DNA of 62,893 nt from Sedimenticola sp. (GTDB lineage Bacteria; Pseudomonadota; Gammaproteobacteria; Chromatiales; Chromatiaceae). Both the position numbers and the translations under genes were made by a program. Location of the stretch: positions 1 through 62,893 of the forward strand of contig JALSQZ010000086.1 in assembly GCA_026985055.1 (NCBI GenBank), written 5' to 3'. This document shows, piece by piece, positions 1 through 8,266 of the stretch. Under the pieces are notes generated by a model. It saw only the letters and a program-made list of their open reading frames with translations, did not search any database and was not told the DNA's origin. Numbering within the stretch: the first letter of the stretch is position 1; the number at the start of each line of letters is the position of its first letter.

Positions 1-231
1 GGCATACCGTACATCCTGTACATCGCCGCTCCGGCCATCCCTGGCCTCTCGCGGCATACCGTACATCCTGTACATCGCCGCTCCGGCCATCCCTGGCCTC
101 TCGCGGCATACCGTACATCCTGTACATCGCCGCTCCGGCCATCCCTGGCCTCTCGCGGCATACCGTACATCCTGTACATCGCCGCTCCGGCCATCCCTGG
201 CCTCTCGCGGCATACCGTACATCCTGTACAT
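1..231. repeat. Tandem 52-bp repeat array, four units plus a partial fifth
   Basis: Units begin at 1, 53, 105, 157 and 209 and look identical over 52 bp; the array probably continues left of the window. Each unit carries the inverted repeat GTACATCCTGTAC and a GC-rich part with CCGCTCCGGCCATCCCTGG. The last partial unit runs straight into the A-tract of the rpmG terminator (on the minus strand, directly after its U-tract). 52 is not a multiple of 3, so the array does not encode a repeat protein. A second copy of the array lies at 25739-25909 in the same position relative to a terminator. Confidence 0.97.
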
Positions 232-260
232 AAAAAACCCCGCTCACGGGGCGGGGTTTT
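231..260 (-). terminator. Rho-independent terminator of rpmB-rpmG
   Basis: Arms AAAACCCCGC (234-243) and GCGGGGTTTT (251-260) form a 10-bp stem with a 7-nt loop. Read on the minus strand it is followed by six T residues. It lies 20 bp beyond the rpmG stop codon. Confidence 0.93.
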
Positions 261-280
261 GCCAGGGCGATTGGAGCGCT

Positions 281-448
281 TTACTTGATCTTGGCTTCCT
301 TGTACATCACATGCTTGCGCGCCTTGGGATCATATTTCTTGATCTCCATCTTGCCGGTCTGGGTGCGCTTGTTCTTGGTGGTGGTGTAGAAATGTCCGGT
401 ACCTGCGCTTGATACCATACGAATCTTTTCACGAACTGCCTTTGCCAT
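281..448 (-). CDS. rpmG: 50S ribosomal protein L33
   Basis: Encodes 55 residues, a component of the large ribosomal subunit near the E site. The start [20 protein letters not shown] and the basic C-terminus ending [11 protein letters not shown] are typical of bacterial L33. The four zinc-binding cysteines found in the C+ type are absent, so this is the zinc-independent (C-) form. It is the second gene of a two-gene operon with rpmB, 11 bp downstream, and a strong terminator follows. The ATG at 446-448 is preceded on its strand by GGGAGAAAATC, a good ribosome binding site. A longer open frame reaches back through rpmB but is not credible. Confidence 0.97.
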   Translation of the reverse strand: MAKAVREKIRMVSSAGTGHFYTTTKNKRTQTGKMEIKKYDPKARKHVMYKEAKIK

Positions 449-459
449 GATTTTCTCCC

Positions 460-696
460 TTAAACCTTTTCGCCACGGGCGCGGATATCCGCAAGAACGG
501 CTTCGATGCCTTTCTTGTCGATGGTGCGCATGCCGGCTGCGGTAACGCGCAGACGAACCCAGCGCTGTTCGCTTTCCACCCAGAAGCGATGATAATGAAG
601 GTTGGGCAGGAAACGACGACGGGTCTTCCTGTGGGAATGGGAAACATTGTTTCCGGTAACCGGGCGCTTGCCTGTGACCTGGCACACTTTGGACAT
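460..696 (-). CDS. rpmB: 50S ribosomal protein L28
   Basis: Encodes 78 residues, the usual length of bacterial L28. The N-terminus [20 protein letters not shown] and the later [18 protein letters not shown] are diagnostic of the family. It is the first gene of the rpmB-rpmG operon, an order conserved across gammaproteobacteria. A consensus-like sigma-70 promoter lies at 766-794, and the leader between promoter and gene holds a perfect 9-bp hairpin (728-750), described separately. Housekeeping gene; nothing odd in the protein. Confidence 0.98.
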   Translation of the reverse strand: MSKVCQVTGKRPVTGNNVSHSHRKTRRRFLPNLHYHRFWVESEQRWVRLRVTAAGMRTIDKKGIEAVLADIRARGEKV

Positions 697-727
697 GGTT
701 CTAGCCTCGAATGATCTGGTTCAACAT

Positions 728-750
728 GCTCAAGTCACAAGGACTTGAGC
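728..750 (-). promoter_or_regulatory. Hairpin in the rpmB leader
   Basis: GCTCAAGTC (728-736) and GACTTGAGC (742-750) form a perfect 9-bp stem closed by a 5-nt loop. It lies just downstream of the promoter and about 30 nt before the rpmB start codon. There is no U-tract after it, so it is not an obvious terminator. A ribosomal-protein autoregulatory leader is possible but unproven. Confidence 0.6.
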
Positions 751-765
751 CGTAAAAGACGCGCA

Positions 766-794
766 TTTATACCAGAGAGCGGTCAGGTTGGCAA
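766..794 (-). promoter_or_regulatory. Sigma-70 promoter of rpmB-rpmG
   Basis: On the minus strand: -35 TTGCCA (789-794), a 17-nt spacer, then -10 TATAAA (766-771). Transcription would start near 758 and give a leader of about 60 nt before rpmB. Confidence 0.75.
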
Positions 795-921
795 CTTTCT
801 TTGATTTTTCATGTAACATCACACTGATCCGGCTGGATTGCCAAGATGAGGGAGCTTCGAAAACCCCGGGATGCCGGAAAACAGGTTAGAGCCAGGAAAA
901 ACAATATGCCTGCAAGTCACA

Positions 922-1073
922 GGGGCATCTCGAAAAATCGAGATGCCCGAGTGGGACAGGGATGTCCCACCATTTTCGATCACCACGAGTGATTGAAAAT
1001 GTGAGCAAAGAGGAAATCGCATTTTCTCTTTGCGACGAGAAAAATTCCATGGAAGGAATTTTTCGAGATCCCC
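922..1073 (-). repeat. Five-hairpin intergenic repeat, family A copy 1
   Basis: Full-length copy, inverted relative to the one at 32138-32288. On the minus strand it has five hairpins in order: GAAAAATTCC/GGAATTTTTC; GCAAAGAG/CTCTTTGC; CATTTTCAATCAC against GTGATCGAAAATG (one mismatch); GTGGGAC/GTCCCAC with loop ATCCCT; GGGCATCTCGA/TCGAGATGCCC. It fills most of the gap between rpmB and the gene at 1123. The rest of that gap (795-921) shows nothing recognisable. Confidence 0.9.
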
Positions 1074-1122
1074 ACAGGCCGGGAGCGGGTATCATCCATG
1101 GCGTTTCAGGAGGTGGTCAGGA

Positions 1123-1641
1123 ATGAGTGAGGATACAGCAGTCCCTGTTCTAGGGGAAACCCGTGGCGAGTGGCGTGTCGAAGGTCTGGAAAGCTTGCGC
1201 AGACACAGTTGCCTCATGGCCGAAGCCTGCCGCAGGCGCTTGCTCATATATTCCCATCGGCTGAATGCCGAAATATACAGTCAGCCTTGTTTTGCCGAAG
1301 CGGTGCGCGGGCTTGTCATTCGTCATGCGAATACCCGGATTCGGATACTGGTGGCCGATACCACGGAGTTGGGGCGGGGAGGTCACCGTCTGCTGCGATT
1401 CGCCCAGGATCTGGCCAGCAGTGTCGAAATCCGCCGCCGGGCGGTGGAGTTCGATGGGGATTTGCGCAGTTTCATGCTCGCGGATGAGAACGGTTATACC
1501 CTGCGCAATCTCTGGCATGATCTGAACAATGCCCGGGCCGACTATCATGATCCGCCGCGGGTGCGTAATCTGGCCGAGGAATTCATGCAGGTCTGGGAGC
1601 AGAGTGAGCCGGACCCGAATCTCAGGCGACTATCGATCTGA
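1123..1641 (+). CDS. Conserved hypothetical protein, possible phospholipase-D-like fold
   Basis: Encodes 172 residues of a soluble protein with no signal peptide or membrane segment. The ATG at 1123 is chosen because AGGAGG at 1108-1113 is ideally spaced; the frame is open further upstream only through the repeat. Segments such as RRLLIYSHRLNAEIY, RIRILVAD, GHRLLRFAQDL and FMLADENGYTLR recall the strand-helix pattern of HKD/phospholipase-D-like domains, but no HxKxxxxD motif is present, so catalysis is doubtful. It resembles small proteins annotated DUF7931 in gammaproteobacteria. It lies between rpmB and radC and ends 16 bp before a MITE. Function unknown. Confidence 0.75.
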   Translation: MSEDTAVPVLGETRGEWRVEGLESLRRHSCLMAEACRRRLLIYSHRLNAEIYSQPCFAEAVRGLVIRHANTRIRILVADTTELGRGGHRLLRFAQDLASSVEIRRRAVEFDGDLRSFMLADENGYTLRNLWHDLNNARADYHDPPRVRNLAEEFMQVWEQSEPDPNLRRLSI

Positions 1642-1657
1642 TGGCTTTATTTGCTAA

Positions 1658-1898
1658 CCCGAATATTGCACCGGAATCCGGAATTTTCCCGGAGAGATTT
1701 TTGCCCGGATTGTTCGAACGGACAAAAGCCGATGTCATTCATCGGCTTGCAGGGCGTTCGGGCAAGCTGGGTGAAAAGATCCCGGGAAAAACCGGATAGC
1801 ATGACAGGCACGAACTGTATCCAGCATGCTCGTCACGCAACATGCTGTAATTCATGGTAAAAAACCCACATTTTGCGCGTTCTGGTGCAATATTCAGG
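1658..1898 (+). mobile_element. MITE family 1, copy 1 (241 bp, full length)
   Basis: Terminal inverted repeats CCCGAATATTGCACC (left) and GGTGCAATATTCAGG (right, one mismatch), flanked by the direct repeat CTAA at 1654-1657 and 1899-1902. No internal gene. It is nearly identical to the partial copy at 62771 and to the inverted copy at 38039-38279. The right target duplication overlaps the radC stop codon, so the insertion happened exactly at the end of radC and kept the TAG. Confidence 0.92.
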
Positions 1899-2573
1899 CT
1901 AAAGCAAACCGCGTTCCGCCAATGAAACGCTGTGACCGTTGCCAATCACGATATGATCCAGCACCCGGATATCGACCAGGGAAAGCGCGTCCTTCAGTCT
2001 CAAGGTAATGGCTTCATCTGCCTTGCTCGGTTCGGCGATGCCGGACGGATGATTGTGGGCAAAGATGACCGCCGCCGCGTTGTGTTGCAGACAGCGACGC
2101 AGCACTTCCCGCGGGTACACGCTGGCGCCATCTATGGTTCCCTGAAACAGCTCTTCGAAGGCGATTACGCGGTGCCGGTTGTCGAGAAACAGGCAGGCAA
2201 AGACTTCATGTGGATAAGGTTGCAATCGGCTTTGCAGATATTGGCGGGTGATATCGGGAGAAGTGAGCACATCGTCCTTGGCGAGTGTTTCTCCCAGATG
2301 CCGGTGAGCCATTTCCAGCACTGCCTGAAGCTGGCAGTATTTGGCGTCCCCCAGTCCGTGCATGGCGCAAAATTCCTCGCGACTTGCTGCGAGCAGCGGT
2401 TGCATTCCGCCAAAATCCCGCAGCAGATCCCGGGCCAGGTCCAGAGCGCTTCTGCCACGGATGCCGGTGCGCAGAAAGATGGCTAGCAGTTCCGCGTCGG
2501 AAAGTGCCTTGGCGCCCGAGCGCAGGAGTTTTTCTCTTGGCCGTTCCTGCGCCGGCCAGTCCTTGATGGTCAT
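1899..2573 (-). CDS. radC: RadC family JAB1/MPN-domain protein
   Basis: Encodes 224 residues. An N-terminal helix-hairpin-helix region (about 1-100, with [20 protein letters not shown] and [17 protein letters not shown]) precedes a JAB/MPN metalloprotease-like domain with the zinc motif as HNHPSG followed by a downstream Asp ([10 protein letters not shown]). The family was once linked to recombination, but its cellular role is unclear. The ATG at 2573 starts [15 protein letters not shown], the classic RadC opening; an in-frame extension upstream looks non-coding. It is divergent from coaBC, as in many gammaproteobacteria. Its stop codon TAG lies in the target duplication of the MITE that ends at 1898. 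Confidence 0.95.
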   Translation of the reverse strand: MTIKDWPAQERPREKLLRSGAKALSDAELLAIFLRTGIRGRSALDLARDLLRDFGGMQPLLAASREEFCAMHGLGDAKYCQLQAVLEMAHRHLGETLAKDDVLTSPDITRQYLQSRLQPYPHEVFACLFLDNRHRVIAFEELFQGTIDGASVYPREVLRRCLQHNAAAVIFAHNHPSGIAEPSKADEAITLRLKDALSLVDIRVLDHIVIGNGHSVSLAERGLL

Positions 2574-2726
2574 TGCTTCATTCCGTTGAAAGGGTATTTC
2601 TGATTGTGTATTCAGTATACCCCAGGCTGTTGGTTGTGCAGCAAAATGGGACGCTGGTCTTTGCACCCCGTGCGGCATGCGGGTACTCTATGAAACATTC
2701 TGTTTGCAAGCATCTTTAGGTAATCT

Positions 2727-3950
2727 GTGAGAAGCATGGAGGCCGGGAACAATCTGTTGTTGGGGGTGACCGGGGGTATTGCTGCCTACAAGAGCGTCGA
2801 GCTGGCTCGCCTGTTCCGCAAGGCCGGGCTCAATGTCCGGGTGGTGATGACGGACGCGGCTACCCGGTTCGTGACGCCCATGACTTTCCAGGCGATAACC
2901 GGGGAAGCGGTGCGTGTTGACCTGTTCGACCCGATGCACGAAGCTGCCATGGGGCATATCGAACTGGCGCGCTGGGCGGATCATTTTCTGATCGCGCCAG
3001 CGAGCGCGGATTTCCTGGCGCGTATGGCAAATGGTCTGGCGGATGATCTGCTGTCCACCCTGTGCCTGGTGAGTACCGCACCCGTGAGCGTGGCGCCCGC
3101 AATGAATGTCAACATGTGGAAACATGCCGCCACACGCAAAAACATCGAACTGCTGGCGGATCGTGGTGTGCGGATATTGGGACCGGCTGTCGGTGAGCAG
3201 GCCTGTGGAGACAGCGGGCCGGGGAGAATGCCCGAAGCGGCTGAAATCGTTTCTGCCTTGATGTATTCTTCTGCAGAAGGCGTTTTTGGCGGAAAAAAAG
3301 TGATGCTGACCGCGGGCCCCACCCGTGAAGCGGTGGATCCGGTGCGTTTCATCAGCAACCGAAGCTCGGGAAGGATGGGGTTTGCCCTGGCCGAGGCATT
3401 TGCGCGCGAGGGGGCGGAGGTGGTTCTGGTATCCGGGCCGGTCAGCCTGGATACACCGCCGGGTGTTGAGCGCATCGATGTAGTGTCGGCGCAGCAGATG
3501 CATGATGCGGTATTCGATAATCTTTCCGGCGTTGATTTGTTTGTGGGGTGCGCCGCGGTGGCGGATTATCGTCCTGAACATCCCAGCGGTCAGAAAATCA
3601 AGAAGAACGCAAACCGGATGGAGTTGAGCCTGGTAAGGAATCCGGACATACTGGCAGAAGTGGCGGCGCTGGACAACGGACCCTTTACTTTCGGATTTGC
3701 CGCCGAAACCGGGGCGTTGGAGGAAAATGCCAAGGCAAAGCTGGTGGGCAAAGGGCTGCACATGATTGCGGCGAACCTGGTTGGGGAAGGCCTGGGTTTC
3801 GATGTGGAAGAAAATGCCTTGCAGGTATTGTGGCCCGGCGGTGAGACAAAGCTGCCCATGCAGGACAAGAAAAGCCTGGCCAGGGCTCTGGTGGGAATCG
3901 TGGCGCAGCAGTACAGCAATCATTTGCACCAGCAAGGGGGAAGTGTATGA
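2727..3950 (+). CDS. coaBC: Bifunctional phosphopantothenoylcysteine decarboxylase / phosphopantothenate-cysteine ligase
   Basis: Encodes 407 residues. CoaC (about 1-190) decarboxylates phosphopantothenoylcysteine with FMN, and CoaB (about 195-400) makes that substrate from phosphopantothenate, cysteine and CTP, so together they form two steps of coenzyme A synthesis. Visible motifs are the active-site His77 in MGHIELARWAD, PAMNVNMW, the substrate clamp with Cys160 (GEQACGDSGPGRMPE), and the CoaB segments TAGPTREAVDPVRFISN and KIKKNANRMELSLVRNPDIL. The start is GTG at 2727 or ATG at 2736. It is followed after 17 bp by the AlgC-like gene; dut, commonly between the two, is absent here. Confidence 0.96.
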   Translation: MRSMEAGNNLLLGVTGGIAAYKSVELARLFRKAGLNVRVVMTDAATRFVTPMTFQAITGEAVRVDLFDPMHEAAMGHIELARWADHFLIAPASADFLARMANGLADDLLSTLCLVSTAPVSVAPAMNVNMWKHAATRKNIELLADRGVRILGPAVGEQACGDSGPGRMPEAAEIVSALMYSSAEGVFGGKKVMLTAGPTREAVDPVRFISNRSSGRMGFALAEAFAREGAEVVLVSGPVSLDTPPGVERIDVVSAQQMHDAVFDNLSGVDLFVGCAAVADYRPEHPSGQKIKKNANRMELSLVRNPDILAEVAALDNGPFTFGFAAETGALEENAKAKLVGKGLHMIAANLVGEGLGFDVEENALQVLWPGGETKLPMQDKKSLARALVGIVAQQYSNHLHQQGGSV

Positions 3951-3967
3951 CAGGGGGGGATGTTTAA

Positions 3968-6451
3968 ATGCTGGGAAAAAAGAAGAAATCCGAAACGCCA
4001 AAACAGGTAACGACGCCTCCGCCTGCTGGGGGAAAGCCTCATCCCATACTTTATTACTTTATTCCTGTACTGTTTATTGCAGCGGTAGCGGCTGCTGCCC
4101 TGGTATTTGTTCAAAGCTGGTTGAGCGAACGTTATGCTGCCGGCAAGTTGCAGGATGCGGCCCGGTTTGCGGCGGTGACCATGCAGCACTATGCGGCCTC
4201 GGTAGTGAACGGAAAAGCCGACCTGGTGAAAATTACCGCAGATTCGCTGCGGGTTCGTCAGGCTCTGGCAGGCAACGAAGAAGAACTCATGCGCATGGGA
4301 AAGTCGTTGCAGAAGAAGCTGCCGGGAGCCTTGTGGGCCAGATTGCTGCCAGCCCGCGGTTGGGATGATGAAAAGGTACAAAAGGCGCTCAAGGGCAGTT
4401 TTGCCGCGGCTGAAATGTACCAGCAGGTTCGTGAGCAGGGAAAGATGATGCCTGCCGAAGCCCTGAAGGACGCCAGCGGAAGAAGTTATTTTCTGCTGGC
4501 GGCGCCAGTCAGGAACGCAGAGAAACTCGACGGTGTGTTGTTCACCGCTTTTCCCATGAAACTGATTGCAGGCGGTTTGCAGGGGTTTTCTTCCGAGAAC
4601 ATCAGCCTGGTTCTGGAGCAGGACAAGAATATGCCGCTGGTAAGCGCGGGCGCATCCCGGACGGGCGGCCATACCGAAACCTTGCCGGTGGCTGGCACTC
4701 TGTGGCGCATCCGCTATTCCGCGGGCGGAATTATCGGGCTGTCCCTGCCGGTTCTGGCTGCTTTGGTCATCGGTAGCGTTGCACTGCTCCTGCTGGCCAT
4801 CTACTGGGCTTATCAGCGTTTGCGGCGTGACTACAGTGCGGATATGGGCATGATGGTGAGCCTGGTGGACGCAACACTGAAAAGAAAGGGCAGCGTTTCC
4901 CAGATGCCGCGTCTGATCGAATCACAGCCGGCGATGGAAATGCTTACCCGCTATGCCCAGGCGACCCGGACCGCCGCCATCGCAGCGGAACATAGAGACA
5001 ATGTAGCGGGTCAGCCGAGCATGGTGGTCAGCGACCTGGAAGAATCAAGCCAGGCAGAGCCCCAGCGCATACCCGCGGAGCAGCTTCCGGAGCACCTGTT
5101 CCGCTCCAGTCTGATTCGTGGACGCAGCGGTATGGATATCGATGAAGACAAATCCCAGGCCATCGGCCTGGTACTTGGCAGCATGGTGCAGGAAGCCGGT
5201 GCCAGCAGCATTTACGTAGGGCGTGACAACCGGCCTGGCAGCGATGCGTATTCTGCTTCACTGATTGCCGGCATCCTGGCTTCGGGATGCGATGTGACGG
5301 ATGTGGGTGTGGCGCCCATGCCCTTGTTGTCTTTTGCCGCCAGTGTATCCGGGGCAGGATCTGCGGTGATGGTCACCGGCGGGCACAATGCGCCTGACTT
5401 CAACGGATTCAAGATCATTCTGGAAGGCAGGCCGATTTCCGATGAGCAGCTTATGGAATTGCGTAGCCGCATCATCAGCGGAGATTCCAGGAGCGGTGTT
5501 GGTCAACTGGACAGTCGTGATCTCAGCAGTGAGTATGTGCGTTCCCTTTCCGAAGATGTACAGCTGATCGAGGGCATGAAGGTGGTGCTGGACTGTGGCA
5601 ACGGCGTCAGTGGTTCATTGGCCATCAAGGTGCTGGAAACACTGGGGTGCGAGGTGATACCGCTGTTTTGTGAGCCGGAGGGCAGCTATCCCAACCATCC
5701 GGCGGATCCCTCTGATCCGGAAAATCTGGCCGCGCTGGGCGCCGAGGTGCTGGCCAAGGGCGCTGATCTGGGGCTGGCGCTGGATGTGGACGGCGATGCT
5801 CTTGGTGTTGTCGATGAGCAGGGGCGACCGATATCGGCCGATCAGCTGATCATGATGCTGGCAGTGGACATCATTCGCCGTCACCCCGGGGCCGATATCA
5901 TCTATGATGTCGCCAGCAGCGCCAGCCTGGCGGCAACCATTCTGGCCAATGGCGGTCGTCCCATCATGTGGAAAACCGGGCATGGCAACATGATAGACAA
6001 GCTGGAAGAGACCGGAGGCCTGCTGGCGGGAGAGCAGAGCGGGCATATCTACATCAAGGAGCGCTGGCATGGCTTTGATGATGGTCTGTATGCTGCCGCG
6101 CGCCTGCTGGAGATTCTTTCCATTGAATCCGTACCCGTGTCTGCGGCGTTTTCCGAGTATGCCCCGGCATTGGCCACGCCGCTTCTGCGTCTGGAAACGC
6201 CACAGGGAAAAGAGGAACAGATTGTTGAATACTATCGCAGCAAGGGAAATTTCTCCGGAGCTGATATCGTGGACATGGATGGTCTGCGCGTAGAGTATTC
6301 CGAGGCCTGGGGGTTGATTCGTGCCTCCAATACGGAGTCGGCTCTGGTATTTCGTTTTGAAGCCAGCAACAATGAAGCGCTGGGAAAAATACAGGACCAG
6401 TTTCGTGCTCTTTTCAAGGAGGCCGCGCCGGAACTTCCTGCGCCATTTTGA
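3968..6451 (+). CDS. Membrane-anchored AlgC-like phosphohexomutase with degenerate active site (probable pseudoenzyme)
   Basis: Encodes 827 residues, collinear with the long form of Pseudomonas AlgC (phosphomannomutase/phosphoglucomutase): a cytoplasmic Lys-rich tip, TM about 28-50, an extracytoplasmic region about 51-253, TM about 255-281, a linker, and an alpha-D-phosphohexomutase region about 375-827. The fold is intact, but key residues differ from the family. The phosphoserine loop TGSHNPPD is TGGHNAPD, with Gly472 in place of the catalytic Ser. The metal loop DGDGDR is DVDGDA (Asp606, 608 and 610 kept, Arg lost). The N-terminal FRAYDIRG is FRSSLIRG, and DVKCTRR is DVASSAS. The sugar loop GEQSGH and the phosphate loop RASNTES are largely kept. 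The ORF is uninterrupted, so it is probably expressed. I infer a non-catalytic or altered role, perhaps sensory. It sits in the normal coaBC-algC-argB position. Confidence 0.9.
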   Translation: MLGKKKKSETPKQVTTPPPAGGKPHPILYYFIPVLFIAAVAAAALVFVQSWLSERYAAGKLQDAARFAAVTMQHYAASVVNGKADLVKITADSLRVRQALAGNEEELMRMGKSLQKKLPGALWARLLPARGWDDEKVQKALKGSFAAAEMYQQVREQGKMMPAEALKDASGRSYFLLAAPVRNAEKLDGVLFTAFPMKLIAGGLQGFSSENISLVLEQDKNMPLVSAGASRTGGHTETLPVAGTLWRIRYSAGGIIGLSLPVLAALVIGSVALLLLAIYWAYQRLRRDYSADMGMMVSLVDATLKRKGSVSQMPRLIESQPAMEMLTRYAQATRTAAIAAEHRDNVAGQPSMVVSDLEESSQAEPQRIPAEQLPEHLFRSSLIRGRSGMDIDEDKSQAIGLVLGSMVQEAGASSIYVGRDNRPGSDAYSASLIAGILASGCDVTDVGVAPMPLLSFAASVSGAGSAVMVTGGHNAPDFNGFKIILEGRPISDEQLMELRSRIISGDSRSGVGQLDSRDLSSEYVRSLSEDVQLIEGMKVVLDCGNGVSGSLAIKVLETLGCEVIPLFCEPEGSYPNHPADPSDPENLAALGAEVLAKGADLGLALDVDGDALGVVDEQGRPISADQLIMMLAVDIIRRHPGADIIYDVASSASLAATILANGGRPIMWKTGHGNMIDKLEETGGLLAGEQSGHIYIKERWHGFDDGLYAAARLLEILSIESVPVSAAFSEYAPALATPLLRLETPQGKEEQIVEYYRSKGNFSGADIVDMDGLRVEYSEAWGLIRASNTESALVFRFEASNNEALGKIQDQFRALFKEAAPELPAPF

Positions 6452-6525
6452 ACCTCTTTTCTTGCAAGGCATCCCAGAAAATTCTGAAGGAGTTTTGGGG
6501 ATTCCCTGAATTGATTTTGGAGTAG

Positions 6526-7422
<897 letters not shown>

Positions 7423-7424
7423 CC

Positions 7425-8003
7425 ATGGCGGGTGAACGCAAACAGGCCATTCTGGAGGCCCTGGCCCGGGAACTGGAAGAGCGGCCTGGTGGAAGGATTA
7501 CCACTGCCCGGCTGGCTCAGGCCGTGGGCGTATCGGAGGCCGCCCTGTATCGTCATTTTCCGAGCAAGGCCCGGATGTATGAAGGTCTGATCGGCTTTGC
7601 CGAGGACGGTATTTTTTCACGCATCAACCAGATCATGGATGAGGACAAGGAAACCCGGCAGCGTTGTGCGAGGATACTCTACCTGTTGTTGGGTTTTGCC
7701 GATCGCAATCCCGGTATCGTCCGGGTGCTGTTGGGGGACGCGCTGGTGGGAGAACATGAACGCCTGCATGAGCGCATACAGGTTTTTTTCGAACGCCTGC
7801 AGACGCAATTTCGCCAGATATTGCGGGAAGCACGCTTGCGCGAGGATGTTCATCTGTCCCTGCCTTCCGAGGCTGCAGCCGAAACCCTGGTGATCTACAT
7901 AGAAGGGCGCATGCAGCAATTCCTGCGCACCCGCTTCGGGGTTTCGCCCCTGTCCAACTGGGAAGCCGAATGGCAGCTTATCGACCGGGGGATTTTTTCC
8001 TGA
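7425..8003 (+). CDS. slmA: Nucleoid occlusion factor SlmA (TetR family)
   Basis: Encodes 192 residues. SlmA binds specific sites on the chromosome and blocks FtsZ ring assembly over the nucleoid. The N-terminal TetR helix-turn-helix is clear (RITTARLAQAVGVSEAALYR, then HFPSKARMYEGLI), followed by the all-helical C-terminal domain ending NWEAEWQLIDRGIF. It starts 3 bp after the argB stop, and the argB-slmA pair is conserved in Pseudomonas-like genomes. This synteny and the C-terminal sequence favour SlmA over a generic TetR regulator. Confidence 0.92.
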   Translation: MAGERKQAILEALARELEERPGGRITTARLAQAVGVSEAALYRHFPSKARMYEGLIGFAEDGIFSRINQIMDEDKETRQRCARILYLLLGFADRNPGIVRVLLGDALVGEHERLHERIQVFFERLQTQFRQILREARLREDVHLSLPSEAAAETLVIYIEGRMQQFLRTRFGVSPLSNWEAEWQLIDRGIFS

Positions 8004-8031
8004 GAATTACATCATCTCGGTGAAACTATTG

Positions 8032-8110
8032 GGGATCTCGAAAAATTCCCTCCCTGGGATTTTTCTCGTCGCAAACCGAAAACGCGATTTCCGGTTTGCT
8101 CACACCTTGA
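8032..8110 (+). repeat. Five-hairpin repeat family A, left half only (copy 5)
   Basis: Contains only hairpins 1 and 2. Hairpin 2 has the stem GCAAACCG/CGGTTTGC around the loop AAAACGCGATTTC. Other family A copies have GCAAAGAG/CTCTTTGC and family C has AACCGG/CCGGTT around nearly the same loop, so both sides of the stem have changed together. The element stops at GCTCACACCTT, and the MITE with its TTAG target duplication follows within a few bases. Confidence 0.82.
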
Positions 8111-8117
8111 TTTTTAG

Positions 8118-8255
8118 CCCGCATGTTGCACCGGAATCCGGGAAAAACCGGATAGCATGACAGGTACGAACTGTATCCAGCATACTCGTCACGCAACATG
8201 CTGTAATTCATGGTAAAAAAACCCACATTTTGCGCGTCCTGGTGAAATATGCGGG
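8118..8255 (+). mobile_element. MITE family 1, copy 2 (138 bp, internally deleted)
   Basis: Ends CCCGCATGTTGCACC and GGTGAAATATGCGGG, flanked by TTAG at 8114-8117 and 8256-8259. Compared with copy 1 about 100 bp is missing, joining CCGGAATCCG directly to GGAAAAACCGG; the short shared GC-rich sequence at the joint suggests a microhomology deletion. The termini are more diverged than in the other copies. Confidence 0.88.
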
Positions 8256-8266
8256 TTAGAGATGCC

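Noticed and set aside
1..231. Possible CRISPR array
   Set aside because: The 52-bp units are contiguous and identical with no variable spacers, and no cas genes are present.
1651..1860. Short plus-strand frame in the MITE as a transposase remnant
   Set aside because: Only 69 codons, no recognisable motif, and it runs through the terminal repeat and internal palindromes.
2688..4001. 437-codon open frame antisense to coaBC
   Set aside because: Shadow frame; composition rich in His/Arg/Gln and no recognisable domain.
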